From the NCBI GenBank assembly GCA_032718475.1, contig JAUCBJ010007908.1, forward strand, positions 1 through 64,000: 64,000 bases of DNA, written 5' to 3'. Positions 52,301-61,722 of the stretch are shown here, in pieces (the first letter of the stretch is position 1; every line of letters begins with the position of its first letter). The notes under the pieces were generated by a model, which ran no database searches, was not told the origin of the DNA, and was given only the letters and a program-made list of their open reading frames with translations. The DNA comes from Nemertoderma westbladi. Taxonomy: Eukaryota; Xenacoelomorpha; Nemertodermatida; Nemertodermatidae. The translations under genes were made by a program, and so were the position numbers.

Positions 52301-53170
52301 TGCAGTAGTTCATGATGCGATACAATCTGGGCAAACACTGCACATGGTGGATCATACCTCTTAACTGTGAACAGTCCTTTCTGAAAGCCGCAAGACCAAG
52401 GATGGGGTATGTGTAGTGAATCAAGAGGTGGCATTAGCATCTCTACCTGCCCACTGACAGTGAACAGTGACTTGCACCATGCTCAATAAGACAGGGGGGC
52501 TGTTGACTGCCCAAACCAGTTTCCTCGATGCCACTGACGTCAGTCCAGATGAGTTTCGGGACAACCTGGTGCTCCGTTACGGCCTCACTCCACCGGGTCT
52601 CCCAGTGAAGTGCGAGGATTGTGGAGGACAGTTCTCCGCCACCCACGCATTGAGCTGCAAGTCTGGTGGCCTAATAATAAAATGACATAATGATATACAT
52701 GAGGTGTTTGGAGATGTCCTGGCAACGGCGTTTGGGACATCGATCGTCGACCCTACCCCATGGTTATCTGGATAGGTAAAGTCAGGATGTAGGGGGGTCT
52801 GGATGGATTTGATCGCTCGGGGGGTCTGTGCTAACAAGAGAGTGGCATCATTCAATATCGCTGTTATAAATGCTGGTGCCACCTCTTCTGTCCAGGCCAA
52901 CCATTCTACAGAAGCTGCACTGCCTAGTCATCTGTGGTGAGGGCTGGAGGATGGCATTTACACCCATGGTCAGCACCATTGATGGTGTCTGGTGCACCGA
53001 GGCCCAGATATTAATTAGCCATCTTGCCGTGAGACACTCATGGCTCGTCGGGATGATATGTAGGAAACTGGCCTAGTGTGCATTGTGGGGGTGTGCGTCA
53101 GCAACTGCAGTTCGCGTTCCTTCAGTTCAACTCCCTCTGCCTGCGTGGTAGCCATTAGTCATGGTGGTCC
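52301..53170 (+). pseudogene. RT-Z: second half, C-terminal region
   Basis: Resumes directly after the GGAAT duplication with VVHDAIQSGQTLHMVDH. Then come FLDATDVSPDEFRDNLVLRYGL and a Cys-His cluster (CEDCGGQFSATHALSCKSGG, about 52610-52665) typical of the C-terminus of this RT family, and FTPMVSTIDG with CTEAQ (about 52950-53010). Frameshifts and stops abound. With 14943-16956 it gives one ancient element cut in two by a 35-kb nested insert. Confidence 0.7.
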
Positions 53171-53956
53171 ATGGGTTTTGTTAATCATGGCGCGGATTGA
53201 TGTGGGGTCAGGCGGGCAGACGATTATTAAGGACAGTATTCTGCAGCCTACCTAACTGTAGGACCAAAACTACAGAACTTGCTTTTGGCCCTACTTTGCT
53301 TTAGTAATACCGTTTTTATATATATTATTATAAATGTTATTGATTATGTTTATAACCTATGTAATTTCAGCTGGTCGTAGGATTTTAGATCGAAATGGTA
53401 AATTTCTTCATAAATATTAATAATTTAATTGAATAAAAAAACTTGATAAACATGTGGCCTGTCAAAGGTTTAGAAATATTCTGAATTTTGGACAGAATCA
53501 AACTGTTTGTCTGTTGGTACTGGTAGATTCAGATTTTCGATAAAAACCACGATAAGTCAGCTAATCATTGCTGAAATTAAACCAAACTTTGTACGTATGC
53601 AGTCCATCACGCAAACCTCCATCATCATGAGACCAGGGCCGTATTTAGGGGGGGGGGGGGGGGGGGGGGGGGGAGGGGCCGAGGCCGCAGTGCCCCCACC
53701 ACAGGTGCCCCCCCCCCCCCCCCCCCCCCCCCACCACGATCCCACAACTATAATGATCGAGCAAACTATAGAGGAGCCAAACCGAAACCGAACTGAAACA
53801 GAACATAACAATTTTGAATTTTGCCTCTTATTTTTCCCAAAATAAATGTAAAACAAAAAGTTCGTGTGAAAAACATTAAATATTGTTGTATCTTATGAAA
53901 TTATATTTTTTCACTTTCGATTCTTGCATTTTTGGATCAGATGTTTTTATACTGAA
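53171..53956. other. Spacer with a long G-run/C-run hairpin
   Basis: No gene seen. G26 at 53648-53673 and C25 at 53708-53732 are separated by 34 bases with further pairing (GGGGCCGAGGCC), giving a very stable hairpin. The 112-codon frames across it are artefacts. Confidence 0.7.
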
Positions 53957-55159
53957 TGTAAAAGCCTTTGCTGAATTGCCCCGTTATTTTTATTATCTTT
54001 TACATTAAAATACTCTGTAGTTGATTTAATAGGTGTAAGAGACCGTATTATTGCTGTATCGGTGTTTTTTAGAGGATCTAAGAGCTATTTCCTCTGTATG
54101 TGTACTGTGAAAGGCATAGTTGATGATTCTATGGCAATTCCGTGACGCAAAAGGTGATAGCTACTCTTGAACAGTAGTTACTATGACGACGGTTAACAGC
54201 TGATATTCATACGTGTTGATTTTCTTTGTTCTACGGCATCTCTCAGTTCAGTCAGCCAATCAGAGCATTTTTTATGGCTCTTGTAGAGAAATTTCCTAGA
54301 AATCAGGCAATGCTTTATGGTGCAGTGTTTACATTCTGTCCTGGGCCAGGAGAGAGCGGCTTGGGAATATTTTGTGCTTTTCTGTTTTAGCCTAACACTA
54401 GTAGGCTTAATTATAAGGACATATATCCGTTATCTCAAACCTTACTTACTGACACTGCATACTGTGTAACACTGTGCATACTTTAAACTGTTATACTGCT
54501 ATTTACTGTCGGTTCTTCATAATATGGTTGATGAATTATTATATTTGGAATAACGATAAATAACCCCGAAAACCCAATATTCTTGATATACCGAAGGTAA
54601 GAGAGAAAGGTTACATATAACGATTGTGACTTATGTTAAAGTGGTTTGAAGTGAATCTAATGTTATTTGATAGACCCTACATGATTCGGTCCGTGTTCCT
54701 TTTATATGTGACTAAAATCAGTGAAGATCGGCAGATTAGTGTGCAGTATTGTGCAGCATTGTGTATGAGTGAGACTGATAACGAAGCATTTCCTAAAGAA
54801 TGCGCCATATATGTGAATTATAACTAAGCCATATCGTTGTGAGTAGTTTAAGTCATAACTCTGTTTATATAGATAGAGCGCCACGTCCTAAAGGAACTGT
54901 TAATATTCCCCGAAGGTGAATAATATTGTCAGAGATTATATAATACTGTCAGTCGAATAATACATTAGGCTTACATAGCAATACGATTAAGCCGTCGAAC
55001 CCAATCTCCCGGGTATATCCAGCGGGTGAATGATCGCGCACCGATTGGTTTCGACTAGTGTAGTGAATCAAATACTTGTCAGAGGCTAAAAGTGATTTAT
55101 TATCTAGAAGACATCCTAATTTGGCGGGTTAAACTGCCAAAGGTCTGAAAGCGCGAACA
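53957..55159 (+). repeat. BEL-2 5' LTR
   Basis: 1203 bp, TGTAAAAG to GAACA, homologous to the BEL-1 LTRs with scattered changes. Confidence 0.85.
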
Positions 55160-57332
55160 ATAACGGATATTGCTTCTGTATTGCAGTAGGCAATAAAGCT
55201 GAAGTACCGGCAACCGGTACCCAGTAGGCCTGACTACCTAACCACCCGGACCGGTACCTACAGCAGTACAGGTACAGCAGTATTATTCGATTTTGATAAT
55301 TATATACCGGTAGGCCTTAATAATTAATCAGGGACTGCAGCCCTGGTTTTTTATTGAGATTTTTACTTATTTCTGTCAAGTTTTATTTGTTTGTAGGCCA
55401 GTATTGAACAGAAGGCGTGTAAGCCTGATCAGATTGTACAGACAATTTGTAGGCTGAGCTGTTGTCTGATTGTTGTTAAGTCTGAACGGATTGCAGTGTG
55501 TGTAGATCACCTGTCCGATAAAGAACGGTTAGGAAGTAGGGGCAGCCAAAGCTGTAAGGTAAACCCCCAACTAAAGAATAAGTCGTACTACTGGGTTAGA
55601 ACGCATACTACCTAATCATTTCGGAGTCTGCATGTCCTGTAGTTTATTTAGGCTTGAGAGTAGTCTGCCATCGTTTAGTCTGTACTTTGTTTGTGTAGTC
55701 TGTACAGGTAGCGTATAATATTTATTTAGATAATTTGTAGGCTGGATAGTTGTCTGGCTGTTATTAGGTCTGAAGGATTGCAGTGTGTGTAGAGCCTCTG
55801 TCCGATAAAGAACGGCTAGGAAGTAGGGGCAGCCAAAGCTGTAAGGTAAACCCCCATCTAAAGAATAAGTCGTACTACTGGGTTAGAACGCATACTACCT
55901 AACTCATTTCGGAGTCTGCATGTCCTGTAGTTTATTTAGGCTTGATAGTAGTCTGTCAGTATTTGGTCTGCATTTTGTTTGAGTGGTTTGTACGCGTAGC
56001 GTAATATTTATTATTCAGAGTTTATGCGATTATTCGCAACATTCATTCCCCAAGTTTGTTCCTACAATAATTGTGTTTGTTATACATACCGCTATAGTTA
56101 AATTAACCCCGGTACTACACGGGCTGCTTGGCGTAGGTAAAGACTGGTGATTTTGTGCACCGGTCACTCCAGCAGATGCCGTGGTTCTTTTAGCTGTTCA
56201 AGTATATTTAACTACTGATTATCTGTTGTACAAGTACTCGTACCTAATTTAGGGTTTAGTGTACAGTGCTTTCCGAAAGTAATTAGTGTAGGCATTATAT
56301 TTGTGTTGTAAAGTGGTTGATAGGCACGTTCGATTAGCTCTATTAACTTCTAGGTAGGAACACTCCGTGATACATAACGTAGTACCTATAGCGATACGGC
56401 TATAGGTCGTCAGGCGGTGGTATTTTCCTATCTGGACAACGCAGTGTATTTACTACTACGTATTATTTTCAAATACCGCAGTACCCTGTCCGTTGTAATA
56501 ACCAGAATTCTAACCCTTTGTTAGGCTGGTTTGTAGACTTCTTGTAAAATTACCCTGAAAATTCGTATTTTGTGTTTTTTGTAAATTTTTGTGTTTATTT
56601 AGAGATTGTAATCTCAACCCGAATCGTACGTAATTTGTAGTATTAAGTAACTTAGGTAAATTAGAATTATTTGTTTTAGTGTCCTATAAGTAACACTTCA
56701 CTGAAAGCGCACCGCTTTGTGTAGTGATTACTCCCCAGAAATAATAACATTTATTTCAAACATTGACAAAACCCATTAAAACGGGTATATATATATTATA
56801 AATCAAATCTAACGATTTATAAATAGTAGGCCTACCATACAACCATTAGGTCTCAATATCAGTTGGATTACTGCTCAAATAACAGTATAAAGTAAGTAAA
56901 GTAACCAAGTAACCCTAAAATTCAGGAATTCAATTATTTAAAATAATTGATATACCGGTATTTACGATAGGCCTATTATCTTTATTTCTATAAATTTAGG
57001 CTGAAATTATACCGGTACTTGTAATTAATTCTAGTCCAGAATTATATATACTACAAACTGTAAGCTGTATACCGGTATTCCCGATAGGCCTATTATATAT
57101 TTATATATATTTGTGCTAAAATTATACCGGTATTCTGTGATAAACCTAGTCTGTAATAATACTTATATAGTTATATATACTATAAGCATACCGGTATTCT
57201 AATATATTATATATATCACGCTACACTGAGTAGCAGTACCGGTAATTAATTACTAGGCTAGCAGTTAACTCTGAATTACTAGACTTGCTTAAACTGTAAT
57301 ATAGCAGTAGGCATTCAACTGTGCAAACCAAC
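55160..57332 (+). other. BEL-2 untranslated leader with 288-bp tandem duplication
   Basis: Same architecture as the BEL-1 leader, including the GGGGCAGC/GCTG/CCCC hairpin in both units. The hairpin loop changes from CAAT to CAAA while the stems are kept. Confidence 0.7.
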
Positions 57333-60300
57333 ATGTCTGATACTAAACAGAACCTGTCAGACAGTTTATTAGATGTAACTATCTGCGACTCAGATAGAGG
57401 CGTAGAACCGTCTAGTCGTAAGTTCAGTTCACCTCCCACTGTGAGGAAGGTCATCCCTCCTGTAGTAATAACAGAACCTAGGCTGGTCCAACATCGTAGG
57501 TCTATCATAGGCACTCGAGCTCAGGTCAAGCGGGACCAAGAAGCAGCAGAACAGCAACAACCCGCGAGCCAAGAACTTACTTCTCAACGGCCCAACAGCT
57601 CCAGTAGTGAGGATACTGTAGAACTGACACCAGAACGCGGAGCAAAGATGATGGATGCGGTTTATTCGGATCCCCTTCTCATCCTTCCTGCAGCCGTACT
57701 CACTAGGTTATTGATTGCGGTGGAAGAACACCAGATCGATTGGGCGAGAAGTCAGCGATCAACTAGAGATAGTTATGCGGGATACACGAGGGAAGAACTG
57801 AAGTCTATTGTCGAGTCGCAATGGAACTTCCCCGGACCCGGACTCCCGTTTGATTTATCAGAAGCTGCCTGGGAAGACATACACCGGATGGGAGTAGCCA
57901 AGGAAACCATCGATCCAGCTGTGTGGAAGAGGTCCGCAGCCGGATACGCACAGGGATTCTTCAGCTCTATGGAGCGAGTAGAAAAACAACTGTTACAACA
58001 ACCTCAAGGACCTCAAGAGTGGGGACAACTGCTTTATCAAGTTAGAGAAAGAATTCTGCGAATTAGGCTAATATTATCAGCCTTTGAAGAGGCTTCTAAA
58101 AGAAGACAAGACACGTCGTTGCAAGTTGCCGTAAAGACTTGGTTTCAACGGGTGAGTCGCCAGGTTCAAGGAACAGCTCAGTGGAAAGATCAGCTGGAGG
58201 AGCGCTCAACCCATGGAGAATCAACAGACGCTACTTTTTCCCAAGTGGAAAGTGAAGCGACGGCAGAGAAACCGCATAAGAGGGATGCCATTGACATCTA
58301 TCTGTCAGACTATCAACGTTTTGTAGGAGATGAAGAGTTGAGGAGAAGGTTAGCGGGACTTAGTCCTAATAGTGAAGGAGCCCAGCGTGTGTTGGATGCA
58401 ATTGATGTGGATAGGTTAGCGGCGAACCAAGCTAAATTCGATGAACAACTCCGCATCGCTAGAGACCAAGAAGAAAAAGTAAGGAAAAAACGTATAGAAG
58501 ACAGAAAGATAGCAGCAGTGGCAGAGGCAGAAAGAAAAGCGACCTTGGCAGCGGCAGCAGCAGAAGCAGAGGCAGAGGCAAAAGCGGCAGCAGCGGCAGC
58601 GGCAGAGGCAAAAGCGGCAGCGGTGGCGGAAGCAGAACGGAGAGCGGCTGAAGAGATCGCCCAACTGGAGTTGGAAAATCTTCAAGAGAAGCAAGACGAC
58701 TTCAGTAAACAGTTAACAGCTAGTAATATGCAGATGATGAATCGATCTACTCCCAAAAGACAGGGTTATACATCATCTGAGGAAGGCGATACCACCGACA
58801 CTGAAGGCGGAGGAAATCGATCTCGCCTAAGCAGACGTAAAAGAACATTCCACCATCAGAAATTGCCTGATTTGCCTCCAGCTGTTAGAAGGCAACTAAA
58901 TAACACCAACTTAGCGAGTACAGAACCCACAGACCAAATAATTACAATAGAGAGACTCCCTACTATAGTAGATGAGCCTGAAATAATTAGGCCTGTTCCT
59001 GAAGCTACCCTTTCGGTCGTAGAGACACCTGTACTCCCTGAACCTACCTCTCAATTCCCGTTGCACAGCACTAAGCTACCTGTGCCCAGCAGAACAGCCC
59101 ATGAGACAGTTCATGCTCTGGACTCCGAGCGAAATATTCATGATTTGTCGCCCGTTGTCCCTCGTCCGCCCGCTACAACGTTGGCGGATCCCGTTTCGGC
59201 GGTTGATTGGGTGGACGAGAGACGGCGGGGGATGGACATTCTCCTCGGAAAGATGGAGGAGAATCAAAGGCGCTCCTCCCAACAGGTCCGAGAGTTAGAA
59301 GGGACTGTTCAACAGTTAAAGGGAACCGTAAAGGAAAGTAGGTTAGAGTTGCAGGAAGTGCAGCAAAATATTGCACTAGAACGTGATAAATTAGTAAATT
59401 TACAAAAGGGTATACCACCACCCCTTGTAACAATGTGTCAACCTGTTAGGTCTGAAGTATCTCGTGCGCAAGGTGTGGAGCCTACACGCATCTATACTGC
59501 TAGCGAAGTAGAAACTCCTATAGTGAACCCTATTAAGGGTAATTATAGACCTGTTGATAATGATATTCCCTATAGACCGGATCATAATCCGAGAAATTTA
59601 TATACCGATAACTCGATATTAAATAACATGATGGCCCAAGAAAGTTTTACGCGTCAAATGGCTAGAACCGAAGCCCGGCAAGCGGTAAAAGTGGGAGAGA
59701 TCGTCAAGTTCAATGGAGATGAGATGAAATGGTTACCTTTTAATGAATATTACAAAGATAACATACAGAACTCTGTCCTATCTAATGGAGAGAAACTAAG
59801 ATTCCTCATCGAGTGCTTGGAAGGATCTCCCAAGTTAATGGCGTTAAAGTTTATTGGACATCCAGACGGATTAAGACAAGTTTGGGATACACTAAACATC
59901 AGGTATGGTAATAGGAATAACATAGCTGGGTATTTGTATGCAAAGTTGGTAGCGCCCCGAAAGTTTATTAGCAGCGGAATTATAGAGTTTTCCGATGAGA
60001 TTCAGGAGATCTGTAGACAATTAGATTGGCTAGGTAAGTCTCATGAGTATCAGAATGCTATGGTTATTAGAGCAGTGGCTTCTACTTTACCGAAGGGTGG
60101 AGTAGGTACACGCTGGGATAAGAAAGTGTTATATATGATGGAACAACAACGACGAGACCCTACCATGGCTGATCTCATGTCATTCCTAGATGGAGAAGTG
60201 AAATTACAGCTCCTGAAACTGTCCAGAGAGAAGACACCGGAAAACAAGGTAAGTGAAAAACCCGTCTCTAGGAGAAAGATAACACCAGTGTGTTATACAG

Positions 60301-61706
60301 ACGACGGCGAAAGCCAGACTTCTCAAGGAGAAGATAGCGGGAAAGACACTGATAGATCTTATTACGTAAATAAAATGCCTAAAGATCAGGTAAGTAAATT
60401 CAAGTCTCGAACAAATGACAGGAGAGAACAGGTAAGAAAAACTCCTCCTACGTCTCCCAAGAGAATTCAGGTGAGAAAGCCCGAAGAAAAAGCAAGTGTA
60501 CACAATGTGACTCAGAGTAAGGTGAGTAACATCAAACCGAAATGTGCGCTATGTGACGGGACCCATCGCTTAAATATGTGTGATGAATTTCTAAAGAAAT
60601 CATTAACTGAGAGACGTGACGTCATGTGGGATAAGCGGTTATGTTATAATTGCCTCAGACAAGGACACCAACGGCGAACCTGTTACTCTGACATAAGGTG
60701 TGCAAAGTGTGGTGCGAAACATCATATCTTGTTGCACGCTGAATTCGAGCGAAATAGTCCGAATCAGGTAAGTGATTCCGAACTACATGTCCAATTCAGT
60801 GATGTGAACGACACTGATCAATCTGAGATGGAAGGATTCTATACGGACGAGTTCTCCGACGAAAACGAATCCTGTTACATGATAAATACCGCAGTGTATC
60901 GAGCACTCACATATGAAAAAGATACAGACAGCGACTTCACTCTAACTACTTCTGATCGACAACCATCTTGGAAAGAGCCATCTTCCAATGTAGGGATCCG
61001 AGAGTTTCCTGTGGTGCAGATAAGGGTTCACGGACCTAAACGGAGTTATGTAGTGAACGCCCTCCTTGACTCCGGTAGTACAGGAACATTCATCAACAAA
61101 GAGCTAGCCGAAGACATATTTTCTGGACAACCCATGTTCCGAACTAAGCTAAACATGTCAGGCATTATGCAAGTTTGGAAATCTACATTAACAGCGGATT
61201 ATTATGTAGGCGCGTTGTCCACCCCCCAGGACGAACTAGGAGAACATAGCATAAGGTCAGTGAAAATGGTAGCTATAAAGAACTTCGCTACTACTCAAGC
61301 AGACCTTTATAATTGGGACGAGGATGAGAGCATCCAACATCTTAACATACCTCGATTCCAGACTGATTATCCTGGAGTGCAAATACTCATCGGCCAAAAC
61401 GCGCATGAGGCGCTGGAGACATTAGAGAAACGGCCTGCTCAACCGCAACCACTACAGATCTATGCGGTAAGAACTAGAGTAGGTTGGTACTTTACTGGCC
61501 CTTCCCGTGGAACACTCAGAGAAAGACTACCGCAAGAGCGCGTCTGCCAGGTGAGTGAATGGGAAGATGATACTAGTGAGGGAGACGATTTAACTGAGGG
61601 AACCCCATACTCCTCAGATAACGACGACGTTCACCAGCTTTTTGATGAGGAGAATACCATCGATCTCCTTAAGGAAAACGAGGCTTGGCAAAACCAAGTG
61701 AACTAA
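57333..61706 (+). CDS. BEL-2 Gag-protease polyprotein
   Basis: 1457 codons from the Met homologous to BEL-1 (the frame is open four codons further, to 57321). It has an N-terminal charged region and a long Ala/Glu/Lys coiled coil at about residues 360-450, then a gag domain (VKFNGDEMKWLPFNEYYKD) at about 790-970 that resembles the DUF1759 region of BEL/Pao elements. Cys-His clusters follow at about 1069-1138 and an aspartic protease with LLDSGSTGTF (Asp near 1246). The stop at 61704-61706 is created by a deletion of about 320 bp relative to BEL-1 37494-37813. That deletion removed the protease-RT linker, so the natural polyprotein would have continued. Confidence 0.85.
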   Translation: MSDTKQNLSDSLLDVTICDSDRGVEPSSRKFSSPPTVRKVIPPVVITEPRLVQHRRSIIGTRAQVKRDQEAAEQQQPASQELTSQRPNSSSSEDTVELTPERGAKMMDAVYSDPLLILPAAVLTRLLIAVEEHQIDWARSQRSTRDSYAGYTREELKSIVESQWNFPGPGLPFDLSEAAWEDIHRMGVAKETIDPAVWKRSAAGYAQGFFSSMERVEKQLLQQPQGPQEWGQLLYQVRERILRIRLILSAFEEASKRRQDTSLQVAVKTWFQRVSRQVQGTAQWKDQLEERSTHGESTDATFSQVESEATAEKPHKRDAIDIYLSDYQRFVGDEELRRRLAGLSPNSEGAQRVLDAIDVDRLAANQAKFDEQLRIARDQEEKVRKKRIEDRKIAAVAEAERKATLAAAAAEAEAEAKAAAAAAAEAKAAAVAEAERRAAEEIAQLELENLQEKQDDFSKQLTASNMQMMNRSTPKRQGYTSSEEGDTTDTEGGGNRSRLSRRKRTFHHQKLPDLPPAVRRQLNNTNLASTEPTDQIITIERLPTIVDEPEIIRPVPEATLSVVETPVLPEPTSQFPLHSTKLPVPSRTAHETVHALDSERNIHDLSPVVPRPPATTLADPVSAVDWVDERRRGMDILLGKMEENQRRSSQQVRELEGTVQQLKGTVKESRLELQEVQQNIALERDKLVNLQKGIPPPLVTMCQPVRSEVSRAQGVEPTRIYTASEVETPIVNPIKGNYRPVDNDIPYRPDHNPRNLYTDNSILNNMMAQESFTRQMARTEARQAVKVGEIVKFNGDEMKWLPFNEYYKDNIQNSVLSNGEKLRFLIECLEGSPKLMALKFIGHPDGLRQVWDTLNIRYGNRNNIAGYLYAKLVAPRKFISSGIIEFSDEIQEICRQLDWLGKSHEYQNAMVIRAVASTLPKGGVGTRWDKKVLYMMEQQRRDPTMADLMSFLDGEVKLQLLKLSREKTPENKVSEKPVSRRKITPVCYTDDGESQTSQGEDSGKDTDRSYYVNKMPKDQVSKFKSRTNDRREQVRKTPPTSPKRIQVRKPEEKASVHNVTQSKVSNIKPKCALCDGTHRLNMCDEFLKKSLTERRDVMWDKRLCYNCLRQGHQRRTCYSDIRCAKCGAKHHILLHAEFERNSPNQVSDSELHVQFSDVNDTDQSEMEGFYTDEFSDENESCYMINTAVYRALTYEKDTDSDFTLTTSDRQPSWKEPSSNVGIREFPVVQIRVHGPKRSYVVNALLDSGSTGTFINKELAEDIFSGQPMFRTKLNMSGIMQVWKSTLTADYYVGALSTPQDELGEHSIRSVKMVAIKNFATTQADLYNWDEDESIQHLNIPRFQTDYPGVQILIGQNAHEALETLEKRPAQPQPLQIYAVRTRVGWYFTGPSRGTLRERLPQERVCQVSEWEDDTSEGDDLTEGTPYSSDNDDVHQLFDEENTIDLLKENEAWQNQVN

Positions 61707-61722
61707 TTCTTCAGCTAAAGAA

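Noticed and set aside
53507-53856. ORFs across the poly-G/poly-C tract
   Set aside because: Homopolymer-driven glycine/proline frames on both strands.
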